Assembly: GCA_034435955.1 (NCBI GenBank)
Contig: DAOTWA010000074.1
Location: 1-49,624 of the forward strand
Reading direction: 5' to 3'
DNA length: 49,624 nt
DNA from: DAOTWA01 sp034435955
GTDB lineage: Bacteria; Chloroflexota; Anaerolineae; Anaerolineales; Anaerolineaceae
Within the stretch, counting starts at the first letter, position 1, and the number at the start of each line of letters is the position of its first letter. The position numbers and the translations under genes are program-made. Positions 17,722 to 26,324 of the stretch are shown here, piece after piece. The notes below the pieces were generated by a model that was given only the letters and a program-made list of their open reading frames with translations, did not search any database and was not told the origin of the DNA.

Positions 17722-17820
17722 CCGAATTAACCCCTGAACGCACGATGAGCGCTCTGACGAAAATCTTATGACAGGCCGATTATAATGTAATCATCGAGAT
17801 TCTATTGAGCGAGGATCGAA

Positions 17821-18207
17821 ATGCCAACCTACGAATACCGCTGCCTAGACTGCCGGCGACCCTTTAGCCTGTATTTATCGTACAGTGAATACGGCCAGAA
17901 AGAGGTGCAGTGTCCCCACTGTGGCAGCGCTCGCGTTCAGCGCCGCATCGGACGGATTCGCGTCGCCCGCACCGAGGAGAGCCGCCTGGAAAACCTGGCC
18001 GACCCGGCCAATCTGGCGGACCTGGAGAAAGATCCGCGCGCAATGGGGCGCATGATGCGCCAGATGTCCGCCGAAATGGGCGAGGATTTAGGCGGCGAAT
18101 TCGACGAGGTGGTGGAGCGGTTGGAAGCAGGCCAATCGCCTGAGGAGATCGAACAGGCTTTGCCCGACCTGGGAGCAGAAACGCCCCCAGATGAAGACGA
18201 ATTCTAG
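17821..18207 (+). CDS. FmdB-type zinc ribbon protein
   Basis: Small cytoplasmic protein beginning with the FmdB/CxxC zinc-ribbon: MPTYEYRCLDC, then CPHCG, giving zinc ligands C8, C11, C31 and C34. The remainder (about 45-128) is acidic and probably helical (DPANLADLEKDPRAMGRMMRQM), ending in DEDEF. The family was named after a putative regulator of formamidase/amidase genes in Methylophilus, but most members are uncharacterised, so a regulatory role is only a family-based suggestion. TATAAT at 17781-17786 lies about 35 bases before the ATG. The stop codon TAG shares CTAG with the stop of the convergent gene. Confidence 0.85.
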   Translation: MPTYEYRCLDCRRPFSLYLSYSEYGQKEVQCPHCGSARVQRRIGRIRVARTEESRLENLADPANLADLEKDPRAMGRMMRQMSAEMGEDLGGEFDEVVERLEAGQSPEEIEQALPDLGAETPPDEDEF

Positions 18208-19466
18208 CCAGAAGGCGCGGCCGCCACAGCACGCTGCAGCTGGTCAAACGAGGTCATCCACGAAATACGGTTAAGGAAGGCGGCCAGGTTGGGGCTTTCC
18301 GCGCGCAGCCTGCGCACCGCCGGCCCAACCGGATCATTGCCGGCCGCGCCTCCCGGCACGTCGGCATAGGCCCCGTAAAAGGCAAAATAAGCCTGATTGA
18401 GCTTACGGATCAAATAACCGTGGTCCCAAAAAACCAGGCGGCGGGCGTCCATGTATTGTTCCGCCTGGGTGATCTTCCCCTCAGACAGCAGCCTGTCCAC
18501 TTCCACGCGCGTGGCGTGCATCTGCGCGTTGAAATCGAAAGCCGGCTTGGGCGCGGGCGCGGACTCGCCAGGCTGCAGACCGGGCTGCCCGGGCAGCGGC
18601 GCCAGCTCGGGGTAATAGCGCCGCAGCGTCTCCATGCCAATCTCTTTACCCGCGATGGAGGCGGTGGTCTCGTTCATCGTGCGCAACGCCGGTGAAGCAT
18701 CGTAGCTGACGCCCAGCGGCCGCAGCGTCAGGAAATTATGCGTCCACTCGTGTGAGATCGTTTCCAGTAAAAAGGACAGATCGCTGGTCTGCATCACCAT
18801 GGTGGGATAGATGCCGATGCCGCCAACCGGCACCACCAGGGCGGACACGTTCAGCCCCTGCGATACGCGGTTCTCCAGTGTGTTCATCTGATCCACATTC
18901 ATGCCGGGGTTCAGCGAGATGTTGGCTTCTTCGCGGATGACCGAGCGCGGCGAGACGATCAGCGCGTATGGCAGGGGGGTCACGTGATAGAGGACAGGCG
19001 GAATGGGCTGGCCGCCCAGGGTCAACCCCTGCGAAGCCAGCACCGACGCCACCTGGCTCTGCAGGATATTTTCCACTACTGGCGACAGGCTGTTCAGGCG
19101 CTGCTCCTGTTTTGCCAGCTCCTCGCGCTGGCTGGCCGACGCCTGGCGCGCATCTTTGATCGCGGGATCGGCGTAGATACGGGTGATCTGGTCATTGAGA
19201 TCCTGGACCTGGGTGACCAAGTGGATATACGAGATGACCAGATCGTGCTGCTCTTTTGCAGGCAGGTAGCGTTGGATATCGAGCGAACCCTGCTCGGCCT
19301 TCACGAATAAGGCTTCCAGGGTCCAGTTGACGTAATCGAACTCAATCGGTCGGGTGTACGCGCGCGCCTCATCGCTGACGCTCGCCGGCTGGGCCACGCT
19401 GCCCGTCAGGAACAAGGCCAGCGCGGCAGCGAAAAGAGAATTGGCAACGATCACAAACCAGCGCAT
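18204..19466 (-). CDS. Membrane-anchored or secreted putative zinc metallopeptidase (HEWTH motif)
   Basis: 420-residue protein of unknown function. An N-terminal hydrophobic segment (about residues 3-25) acts as signal or anchor. Residues 75-145 are helical and probably coiled coil. The motif H239-E-W-T-H243 is a zincin-type HExxH, and E266 in NETTAS, 23 residues later, is placed as the third zinc ligand of gluzincins. The C-terminal third contains a Pro-rich linker (about 290-312) and a helical domain. I do not recognise a characterised family. The stop overlaps the convergent FmdB-type gene by three to four bases (CTAG). The protease reading is inference from the motif and topology. Confidence 0.72.
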   Translation of the reverse strand: MRWFVIVANSLFAAALALFLTGSVAQPASVSDEARAYTRPIEFDYVNWTLEALFVKAEQGSLDIQRYLPAKEQHDLVISYIHLVTQVQDLNDQITRIYADPAIKDARQASASQREELAKQEQRLNSLSPVVENILQSQVASVLASQGLTLGGQPIPPVLYHVTPLPYALIVSPRSVIREEANISLNPGMNVDQMNTLENRVSQGLNVSALVVPVGGIGIYPTMVMQTSDLSFLLETISHEWTHNFLTLRPLGVSYDASPALRTMNETTASIAGKEIGMETLRRYYPELAPLPGQPGLQPGESAPAPKPAFDFNAQMHATRVEVDRLLSEGKITQAEQYMDARRLVFWDHGYLIRKLNQAYFAFYGAYADVPGGAAGNDPVGPAVRRLRAESPNLAAFLNRISWMTSFDQLQRAVAAAPSG

Positions 19467-19636
19467 GATAGCTCTATCTCAGATCATCACTCAGCGAGTC
19501 AGACTTTTATGGCTGCCATCCTCGCTGGCCAAAATTATACAACCTGCGCAATTCGCCTGAGCGGGGGTAGATGAGAAGACTCTTAGAAAGCGTTATTATG
19601 GTTTAAAATATGCATCGTTTATAAGCGCGGAAAGTC

Positions 19637-19704
19637 GACGCCCGGCTTGCCAGATAAGCTTCCCGAGGGGCTAAGGACTTGAGAAGCTGAGGAAACCGGG
19701 CGTT
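19637..19704 (+). promoter_or_regulatory. Possible structured RNA leader of the MacAB-like operon
   Basis: An outer stem (CGCCCGG 19639-19645 with CCGGGCG 19696-19702, extendable by an A-T and a G-U pair) encloses an inner stem (AGCTTC 19657-19662 with GAAGCT 19683-19688) and unpaired purine-rich segments. The outer stem ends about 17 bases before the start codon and just before its GAGGAGGG. The shape resembles a cis-regulatory leader, but I could not match it to a known riboswitch class. Confidence 0.4.
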
Positions 19705-19720
19705 TATGTGAGGAGGGTAG

Positions 19721-21127
19721 ATGAAACGGCGTACATATATCATCGTCTTATCGGTTGTCCTACTGGCGGTGGTCGCGTTCTTCGCGTACCGTCAGTACCA
19801 GAAAGTCCAGGCAGCGGCCGCCAAAATTTTCCAGACGGTGGCGCTGGAGCGCGGCTCTTTGACCGCCACCGTGGGGGCGACCGGTACGGTGCGCACCAAC
19901 CAGTCCACTGTGCTGGCGTGGCAAACCAGCGGCATCGTCGGACAGGTCAATGTGCAGGTGGGGGATAAAGTGAACTCCGGCCAGGAGCTGGCCAGCATCC
20001 GCACGGACACCTTGCCGCAAAATGTGATCCTGGCGGCCGCTGACCTGGTGACTGCCCAGCGCAACCTGGACGATCTGCGCAACTCCCAGGCTGCTCAAGC
20101 CCAGGCGCAATTGAAGCTGGCCGAAGCTCAAAAACAATTGGATACAGCCATGAAACACCGCATCAGCAAGGATTACAAGGCCGGAGACCAGGACGCCATC
20201 GACCTGGCATGGGCGGATTACATCCGTGCACAAAATGCGGTCGAGGACATGGAGCGCATCTGGGAGTATTTCAAGAACCGTGATCCCGAGGACGAGAGCC
20301 GGGCCGAGGTGCTGGCTCAACTGGCACGCGCCCGCCAGACGCGCGACACCGCCCTGGCCAATTACAATTACCTGCGATCCAAACCGGACCGTCTGGACGT
20401 CAACCAGGCTGAGGCGGAGCTGCAGGTCGCCCGCGCACAATTGGCGGACGCGCAGCGCGAATGGGAACGCCTGAAGAACGGCCCAGACCCGCAGGACATC
20501 GCCGCCGCCGAGGCGCGCGTCACGGCCATCCAGGCAACCCTTAATCTGGCACACATCACGGCACCGTTTGACGGCGCCATCACCGATGTCTCGGTCAAGC
20601 CGGGCGACCAGGTCAACCCCGGCAGTGTGGCCTTTCGACTGGATGATTTCAGCCACCTGCTGGTTGACGTGCAGGTCTCCGAGGTTGACATCAACCGCGT
20701 CAGAGTCGGTCAGGCGGTGACCCTGACCTTCGACGCCATTCTGGGGAAGGAATACCAGGGCAAAGTGACCCAGGTGTCCGGCGTCGGGGTGCCGCAAGGC
20801 GGGGTGGTCAATTTCACCGTGACGGTGGAGCTGACCAACCCGGACGATGCGGTCAAACCGGGCATGACCGCCGCGGTGAACATCGTTGTGGACGAAGTGA
20901 AAGACGCGCTGCTGATCCCTAACCGGGCCGTGCGCTTGAGAGACGGACAGCGCGTCGTCTACGTGCTGAAAAATGGCCTGCCGGTCCCCCAGCCGATCAA
21001 ACTAGGCGCGTCTTCCGACACGCAAAGCGTATTGGCCGCCGGCGACCTGCAAGAAGGCGACCTGATCGTGCTCAACCCGCCGGCAGAATTACAGCAGGGC
21101 GGGCCTTTCATGGGAACCGGGAATTGA
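19721..21127 (+). CDS. MacA/HlyD-like periplasmic adaptor protein of an efflux or export ABC system
   Basis: Membrane-fusion adaptor that would work with the MacB-like ATPase and permease encoded next. The ATG follows GAGGAGGG. An N-terminal membrane anchor (about 6-25) leads to a first lipoyl/barrel-sandwich half (SLTATVGATGTVRTNQSTVLAWQTSGIV). A long helical hairpin (about 105-255, rich in Ala, Gln and Glu) follows, then the second half (AHITAPFDGAITDVSVKPGDQV), a beta-barrel domain (about 305-400) and a membrane-proximal domain (NRAVRLRDGQRVVYVLKNG). 468 residues is longer than E. coli MacA because of the longer hairpin. It is 3 bases upstream of the ATPase gene. The exported substrate is unknown. 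Confidence 0.9.
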   Translation: MKRRTYIIVLSVVLLAVVAFFAYRQYQKVQAAAAKIFQTVALERGSLTATVGATGTVRTNQSTVLAWQTSGIVGQVNVQVGDKVNSGQELASIRTDTLPQNVILAAADLVTAQRNLDDLRNSQAAQAQAQLKLAEAQKQLDTAMKHRISKDYKAGDQDAIDLAWADYIRAQNAVEDMERIWEYFKNRDPEDESRAEVLAQLARARQTRDTALANYNYLRSKPDRLDVNQAEAELQVARAQLADAQREWERLKNGPDPQDIAAAEARVTAIQATLNLAHITAPFDGAITDVSVKPGDQVNPGSVAFRLDDFSHLLVDVQVSEVDINRVRVGQAVTLTFDAILGKEYQGKVTQVSGVGVPQGGVVNFTVTVELTNPDDAVKPGMTAAVNIVVDEVKDALLIPNRAVRLRDGQRVVYVLKNGLPVPQPIKLGASSDTQSVLAAGDLQEGDLIVLNPPAELQQGGPFMGTGN

Positions 21128-21130
21128 GCT

Positions 21131-21814
21131 ATGACCGAGTGGGTCATCCAGGCGGAGAACCTGGCCAAGGTTTATAAGATGGGCGAGGTCGAGGTTCATG
21201 CCTTGCGGGGTGTTTCCTTCAAGGTCGCACGCGGGGAAATACTGGCCATCATGGGGCCCTCTGGATCGGGAAAATCCACCTTGATGAACATCCTTGGCTG
21301 CCTGGACCGGCCGAGCAGCGGAAGATACATCCTGGACGGCGAGAGCGTGGAGAAGCTGAACGACAATCAGCTTGCGGCCATCCGCAACCGCAAAGTCGGC
21401 TTCGTCTTCCAGAATTTCAACCTGCTGCCGCGCGCCACAGCGCTGGCCAATGTCGAGTTGCCCCTGCGCTATGCCGGGATGAAGAACGGGCAGCGTACGG
21501 AGCTGGCACGCAAGGCGCTGGAAGCCGTCGGCCTGGCTGACCGCATCCACCACCGCCCCGCCGAGCTGTCGGGAGGTCAGCAGCAGAGAGTGGCCATTGC
21601 CCGTGCATTGGTCAACAATCCAGCCATTATTCTGGCCGATGAGCCCACCGGCAACCTGGATTCCAGGTCTGGAAAAGAGATCATCAGCCTGATCCTGAAC
21701 CTCAACCGGGAGCGGGGTACGACAGTCATCATTGTCACCCATGATCCAAACGTGGCTCAACAGACACAACGCATCATCCACCTGAGGGACGGGTTGATCG
21801 AGGAGGAAACATGA
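21131..21814 (+). CDS. ABC transporter ATPase, MacB/LolD type
   Basis: Cytoplasmic ATP-binding subunit of the export/efflux or mechanotransmission system. Walker A GPSGSGKST with K48, Q-loop VFQNFNLLP, signature LSGGQQQR, Walker B ILADEPTGNLD and the switch histidine in VTHDPNVAQ are all intact. 227 residues is the normal length for the stand-alone nucleotide-binding domain of this family (in E. coli MacB it is fused to the permease). The last four bases overlap the start of the permease gene (ATGA), so the two are translationally coupled. Confidence 0.95.
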   Translation: MTEWVIQAENLAKVYKMGEVEVHALRGVSFKVARGEILAIMGPSGSGKSTLMNILGCLDRPSSGRYILDGESVEKLNDNQLAAIRNRKVGFVFQNFNLLPRATALANVELPLRYAGMKNGQRTELARKALEAVGLADRIHHRPAELSGGQQQRVAIARALVNNPAIILADEPTGNLDSRSGKEIISLILNLNRERGTTVIIVTHDPNVAQQTQRIIHLRDGLIEEET

Positions 21815-23040
21815 ATCTGGGGGCGGCCATCATCGAAGCGCTGGAAAGCCTGACGGCCAATAAGCTGCGCTCAGGGCTGACCATCCTGGGGATCGTCATC
21901 GGCGTGGCGGCGGTGATCGCCATGCTGGCGGTCGGTCAGGGCGCGCAGGATACGATCACCGGTTCGATCAGCGGCATCGGTTCGAACCTGCTGTTCGTCT
22001 TCTCCGGCAATTTCGAGGAGACGGTGCGCAATCCCAAGCCGCTCACCCTGAGCGACGCGCAGGCCATCGCCGATCCGTTCCAGGCGCCGGACGTGAAAGC
22101 CGTGGCGCCGGTCTTACAGGGCAACCGTGCGGTTACCTTCGGCGGTGAAAGCACCACCACACAGATCGAGGGCATCACCCCGGAATACATGGAAGTGCGT
22201 AATTACAAGCTGCTCGAAGGGGAGTTCATCAACGAAGAACATATGCTGCAGCGCGCCTCGGTGGCATTGATCGGCCCCGAAGTGGCCGACAAGCTGTTCG
22301 GCACCCGCGAGGGGATCGTCGGCGAGCAGATCCGCATCGACAACCAGCCCTTCAGGGTGATCGGCGTGCTGGAATCGAAAGGCGGCGGCTCGTTCGGGTC
22401 GCAGGATAACCGCGTGCTGGTTCCTATGACCACCGCCCAGGCGCGCATCTTGACCCGCAACGTGCACGACCGGGTGGACGTGATCTTCGTCCAGGCTGCC
22501 AGTCCCGACAGCGTGGCGCAGGCCAGGGAAGAGGTGGCCGAAATCCTGCGCACCCGCCACCGCACCCAGCTCGGCGCCGACGATTTCACCATCTTCTCAC
22601 AGGAGGACTTCGTCAGCACGGCGCGCACCATCACCAGTGTATTGACCATCTTCCTGGGTGGGATCGCCGCCATCTCCCTGCTGGTGGGCGGCATCGGCAT
22701 CATGAACATCATGCTGGTTTCGGTGACGGAGCGCACCCGCGAGATCGGCCTGCGCAAAGCTCTAGGCGCCCGCCGACGCGACATCCTCATCCAGTTCCTG
22801 ACCGAATCCGCGCTGCTGAGCCTGATGGGCGGGATCGTGGGCATCGGCGTCGGCTGGTTGATCTCCTATATCGTCGGGCGCGTGGCGGCAGCCAGCAACA
22901 CGCCTTTCACCCCGGTCATCGGCCTGGATGCTGTCCTTTTGGCGACCATCTTTTCGACTGCGGTGGGGTTGTTTTTCGGCCTGTACCCGGCCAATCGCGC
23001 CGCTGGCCTGGAGCCAGTCGAGGCGCTGAGATACGAATAA
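21811..23040 (+). CDS. MacB-like ABC transporter permease (FtsX-type)
   Basis: Membrane subunit partner of the preceding ATPase. One transmembrane helix near the N terminus (about 20-42, ANKLRSGLTILGIVIGVAAVIAML) is followed by a large extracytoplasmic MacB-PCD domain (about 45-270). Three C-terminal helices (about 275-300, 325-352, 365-390) include GGIGIMNIMLVSVTERTREIGLRKALGARR, the FtsX signature. 409 residues is typical for the unfused permease. It is the last gene of the operon. As the organism appears to lack an outer membrane, export of a peptide, lipid or antibiotic across one membrane is more likely than a TolC-coupled pump. Confidence 0.93.
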   Translation: MNLGAAIIEALESLTANKLRSGLTILGIVIGVAAVIAMLAVGQGAQDTITGSISGIGSNLLFVFSGNFEETVRNPKPLTLSDAQAIADPFQAPDVKAVAPVLQGNRAVTFGGESTTTQIEGITPEYMEVRNYKLLEGEFINEEHMLQRASVALIGPEVADKLFGTREGIVGEQIRIDNQPFRVIGVLESKGGGSFGSQDNRVLVPMTTAQARILTRNVHDRVDVIFVQAASPDSVAQAREEVAEILRTRHRTQLGADDFTIFSQEDFVSTARTITSVLTIFLGGIAAISLLVGGIGIMNIMLVSVTERTREIGLRKALGARRRDILIQFLTESALLSLMGGIVGIGVGWLISYIVGRVAAASNTPFTPVIGLDAVLLATIFSTAVGLFFGLYPANRAAGLEPVEALRYE

Positions 23041-23067
23041 TCATCCTGACTCGCCTCACCCCCCAGA

Positions 23068-23090
23068 CCCCCTCTCCTAAAGAGAGGGGG
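23068..23090. repeat. GC-rich intergenic hairpin, likely a dispersed repeat
   Basis: A perfect 9-bp stem (23068-23076 with 23082-23090) with loop CTAAA lies between the convergent MacB-like permease and cutA genes. No T tract follows on either side. The flanking CCTCACCCCCCAGA and the stem resemble a family of C/G-rich imperfect palindromes common between genes in many bacteria; a related G-rich half (AAGGGGGAGGGG) occurs near 23525-23537. Confidence 0.5.
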
Positions 23091-23129
23091 ACTCGTGTAA
23101 GGCTGAAACCCTGAGAAGGCGATGGCGCT

Positions 23130-23453
23130 CTACGCGCACACATCGCCGATCCAGTCTATGTATTCCTTCAGCCCGGCCTGCACGGGCAGGGCCAGGATCT
23201 CCGGCACCTGGTAGGGGTGCAGCGCGCGGACGGCCGGGATCAGACGATCCTCAAAAAGCTCCATGCGCGTTTTGCAGAGCAGCAGGACTTCATCCTCCTC
23301 CATGATGCGACCCTCCCAGGTGTAGATCGAACGCATCGGGGGCAGAATGTTGACGCACGCCGCCAGCCTCTTTTCGACCAGCTCGCGGGCGATCTTTTGT
23401 CCCAGTTCCGCAGAAGGAACAGTGATTAAAACCACAATCCTGGCATCGTCCAT
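23130..23453 (-). CDS. cutA: CutA-like divalent-cation tolerance protein
   Basis: Small trimeric cytoplasmic protein with a ferredoxin-like (PII-like) fold. The family signature is complete: VVLITVPSAELGQKIARELVEKRLAACVNILP, then SIYTWEGRIMEEDEVLLLCKTR, HPYQVPEILALPVQ and YIDWI at the C terminus. 107 residues is the usual length. The family was linked to copper tolerance in E. coli, but its real role is uncertain. It stands alone, convergent with the MacB-like permease gene and divergent from the SerA-like gene. Confidence 0.95.
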   Translation of the reverse strand: MDDARIVVLITVPSAELGQKIARELVEKRLAACVNILPPMRSIYTWEGRIMEEDEVLLLCKTRMELFEDRLIPAVRALHPYQVPEILALPVQAGLKEYIDWIGDVCA

Positions 23454-23626
23454 TGGATAATCTCCGTGTCAAAATTGATTTTACTCTCAAAATCCTGCCA
23501 ACGAATTCTTGCCGCCTGCGCCGCAAGGGGGAGGGGCTGCGGTAAGGATTTGAATATTGATGTACAATAATCTCCAGGCAGGGGTAACGACCATCTATCT
23601 CAGATTTCTAAAGAAGGAGTCCCTTC

Positions 23627-24571
23627 ATGGCTGCTTGGAAAATCTTACTCACCGATGGCCTGGAGGAGAACGGCCAGGCGATCTTGCGCGAGCATGCCCA
23701 GGTGGACGATCGGGCCGGCATCACCGCCGATGAGCTGCTCGCCGTAGTGGGGGAATACGACGCTCTGATCGTGCGCGGACGCACCAAAGTCACACCCGCC
23801 GTATTTGGCGCCGCCGGTGGAAAGCTGAAAGTGGTCGGGCGGGCTGGTGTTGGGGTGGACAACATCGACCTGAACGCGGCCAGAGAACACGGCGTGACGG
23901 TGGTCAACTCGCCGCTGGCCACCACGATCGCCGTAGCGGAGCTCACCATGGGCCTGATGCTCAGCCTGGTGCGCGAAATCCCACGCGCCGACAGCAGCAT
24001 GAAAGCCGGCAAGTGGCTGAAGAAGGAATTCGAAGGCGATGAGCTGTACGGAAAGACCCTGGGCATCATCGGTTGCGGGCGGATCGGTTCATCTGTCGCC
24101 GAGCGCGCCGCTGCCTTCGGCATGCAGGTGATCGGCTACGACCCGCTCATCCCGGCTGCGACTATCCGCGAGCGGGGCATGCAGCCGGTCTCTCTGGATG
24201 AGTTGTGCTCCCGCGCGGACGTGATCTCTCTCCATATCCCTCTCACCGAAGATACCCGCAACATCCTCAACGAAAGCGCCTTCAATAAGATGAAAGACGG
24301 TGTGCGCATCGTCTGCGCAGCGCGCGGAGGAGTGATCAATGAAGAGGATCTTCTGGCGGCGCTCGGCTCTGGCAAGGTGGCCGGCGCGGCGCTGGACGTG
24401 TTCGCGACCGAGCCGCCTGGCGCAACCCCGCTGGTGACGCATCCCCACGTCGTCTGCACCCCGCACATTGGCGCCCAGACCAAAGAGGCGCAGATGCGCG
24501 CCGCCAACGACATCGCCAGCGAGGTGCTGGCCGCCCTGCGCGGCGAGCCATTGCGCTGGAAGGTTGCTTGA
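23627..24571 (+). CDS. D-3-phosphoglycerate dehydrogenase-like 2-hydroxyacid dehydrogenase
   Basis: NAD-dependent D-2-hydroxyacid dehydrogenase, probably the first step of serine synthesis (3-phosphoglycerate to 3-phosphohydroxypyruvate). GAAGGAG lies 8 bases before the ATG. The N-terminal substrate domain contains VVGRAGVGVDNIDLNAA. The NAD-binding motif is G149-C-G151-R-I-G154, and catalytic residues lie in CAARGG (Arg), TEPPG (Glu) and CTPHIGAQTKEAQ (His). At 314 residues it lacks the C-terminal ASB and ACT domains of long SerA forms, so it should not show ACT-mediated serine feedback. Another short-form hydroxyacid dehydrogenase activity cannot be excluded. No other serine genes are adjacent. 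Confidence 0.85.
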   Translation: MAAWKILLTDGLEENGQAILREHAQVDDRAGITADELLAVVGEYDALIVRGRTKVTPAVFGAAGGKLKVVGRAGVGVDNIDLNAAREHGVTVVNSPLATTIAVAELTMGLMLSLVREIPRADSSMKAGKWLKKEFEGDELYGKTLGIIGCGRIGSSVAERAAAFGMQVIGYDPLIPAATIRERGMQPVSLDELCSRADVISLHIPLTEDTRNILNESAFNKMKDGVRIVCAARGGVINEEDLLAALGSGKVAGAALDVFATEPPGATPLVTHPHVVCTPHIGAQTKEAQMRAANDIASEVLAALRGEPLRWKVA

Positions 24572-24641
24572 TTTAGAATCATCTCCTGTTCCAGAGCGCC
24601 CGGAAGGGCGTTCTGGTAAATAATGCTGCCAAGGGAGAGAA

Positions 24642-26150
24642 ATGGTAGATAAACTCAATCGCTTTAAGGAGTTGCTTGCAGAAGTCTTCGACCTGAACGC
24701 CGCGGCGGCCTTGTTAGGTTGGGACGAGCAGACCTACATGCCAAAAGGGGGCGCCGAAGAACGCGGCGAAGCCCTGGCTACGCTGAGCCGCCTGGCACAC
24801 ATCCGCTTCACTTCCGATGAAGTCGGCGCTTTGATCGATGATCTCAAACCAATGGTAGCCCAGCTCGATCCCGACAGCGACGATGCCCGTCTTGTGCGGG
24901 TCGTCGAACGCCAGTATCGGAAGCTGGTGAAGGTGCCGGAGCGCTGGGTTTCGGAATTCGCCCGCGCCACATCGGTCGCCCACCACGCCTGGATCGAAGC
25001 GCGCGGCCGTAAAGATTTCAAACATTTTCAACCTTATCTGGAGAAAAATGTCGAACTGCGCCGGGAATACGCCGGCTTTTTTGCCCCTTATCAGCACGTC
25101 TATGATCCCCTGCTGGATGACCACGAGCCTGGACTTACCACAGCCGAAGTTCAGGCCATCTTTGATCAGCTTCGCCCACAGCAGGTAGCCCTGATCCGGG
25201 AGATCGCCGCACGGCCTCCGGTAGACGACAGCTTTTTACGGAAGCCTTACCCGGAACAGCCTCAATGGGACTTCGGCGTGGAAGTGATCACCCGCTTCGG
25301 CTTCGACTGGAACCGCGGCCGCCAGGATAAATCCGCCCATCCGTTCACCACCAGCTTTGGCCTCGGCGATGTGCGCATCACCACCCGTTTCGAGGAGCAT
25401 CTCGGCACGGCCGCGTTGCTCAGCACGATGCACGAAGGCGGACATGCCCTTTACGATCAGGGCTACGCGCCTTCCCTGCGGCGCACACCGCTGGCTTCAG
25501 GCGCATCCTACGCCGTGCACGAGTCTCAATCCAGGTTGTGGGAAAACCTGGTCGGCCGTTCCCACGAGTTCTGGGAGCATTTTTATCCTCGTTTCCAGGC
25601 AATCTTCTCTACCTACCTTGGCAACGTCAGCCTGGAACAATTCTACCGGGCGATCAACAAGGTCGAGCCGTCTCTCATTCGGGTGAACGCGGACGAAGCC
25701 ACCTACAATCTTCACATCATGCTGCGCATGGAGCTCGAGATCGCCTTGATGGAAGGCAGCCTGAGCGTGGCCGATCTGCCCGAGGCCTGGAACGAGCGCA
25801 TGCGCGACTACCTCGGCCTGACCCCGCCGGATGTCGCTCTCGGCGTGCTGCAAGACGTACACTGGTCGGGCGGTTCGATCGGCTATTTTCCGACCTACGC
25901 GCTGGGCAATCTGATCTCAGTCCAGCTTTGGGAGAAGGCGCAGGCCGACATCCCCGATCTGCGGGATCAAATCCGCCAGGGTCGATTCGATGGGCTACTG
26001 GGCTGGCTGCGAGAAAATGTCCACCGCCATGGCGCCAAATTCGAGCCGCAGGAGCTGGTGGAGCGCGCGACCGGGTCGAAGATCGATCCACAGCCCTATC
26101 TGCGCTACTTGCGCAATAAATTCGGGCAAATTTACGGCCTTCTGGCCTGA
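24642..26150 (+). CDS. Metallocarboxypeptidase, peptidase family M32 (Taq-type)
   Basis: Zinc- or cobalt-dependent carboxypeptidase releasing C-terminal residues from peptides in the cytoplasm. The active site H264-E-G-G-H268 lies in STMHEGGHALYDQG; downstream HESQSRLWENLVGRS carries the third ligand Glu. Other M32 blocks are present: LGWDEQTYMP near the N terminus, TSFGLGDVRITTRF, RVNADEATYNLHI and GYFPTYALGNLIS. 502 residues is the typical length. The ATG is preceded by GGGAGAG. The 70-base gap to the upstream SerA-like gene holds a weak GC hairpin. It is probably used in recycling of peptides, which fits the peptide-type importer in the same window. Confidence 0.95.
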   Translation: MVDKLNRFKELLAEVFDLNAAAALLGWDEQTYMPKGGAEERGEALATLSRLAHIRFTSDEVGALIDDLKPMVAQLDPDSDDARLVRVVERQYRKLVKVPERWVSEFARATSVAHHAWIEARGRKDFKHFQPYLEKNVELRREYAGFFAPYQHVYDPLLDDHEPGLTTAEVQAIFDQLRPQQVALIREIAARPPVDDSFLRKPYPEQPQWDFGVEVITRFGFDWNRGRQDKSAHPFTTSFGLGDVRITTRFEEHLGTAALLSTMHEGGHALYDQGYAPSLRRTPLASGASYAVHESQSRLWENLVGRSHEFWEHFYPRFQAIFSTYLGNVSLEQFYRAINKVEPSLIRVNADEATYNLHIMLRMELEIALMEGSLSVADLPEAWNERMRDYLGLTPPDVALGVLQDVHWSGGSIGYFPTYALGNLISVQLWEKAQADIPDLRDQIRQGRFDGLLGWLRENVHRHGAKFEPQELVERATGSKIDPQPYLRYLRNKFGQIYGLLA

Positions 26151-26196
26151 AAATTGTAACCAGTCGCCAAAGGCATCACGACAGAACATGGTCCTT

Positions 26197-26225
26197 CGCC
26201 CCGGCGGTTTTCAGAGGCCGGGGCG
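26197..26225. other. GC-rich intergenic hairpin after the M32 peptidase gene
   Basis: A perfect 9-bp stem (26197-26205 with 26217-26225) and an 11-base loop, 46 bases after the stop codon. No T tract follows, so it is at best a Rho-dependent or 3'-end-stabilising element. Confidence 0.45.
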
Positions 26226-26286
26226 GAGGATTGAAGCATTCGCTAATCCGCACATTCTTCAAGGGGGCAAGGCTCGCAAGAGCGTA

Positions 26287-26295
26287 TGGTACAAT
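26287..26295 (+). promoter_or_regulatory. Extended -10 promoter of the response-regulator gene
   Basis: TGGTACAAT is an extended -10 element (TGn plus TACAAT at 26290-26295) without a good -35 box. Transcription would start near 26302, which excludes the upstream in-frame ATG at 26286 and supports the ATG at 26325. Confidence 0.55.
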
Positions 26296-26324
26296 CCATT
26301 GCGCTCCATGACCGATCATCAAAT

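Noticed and set aside
19760..20797. 345-codon minus-strand frame
   Set aside because: Antisense to the MacA-like adaptor, which has the full domain order and a good ribosome-binding site.
23068..23090. Rho-independent terminator for the MacB-like operon
   Set aside because: The stem is strong but no T tract follows on either strand, so it was listed as a repeat-like hairpin instead.
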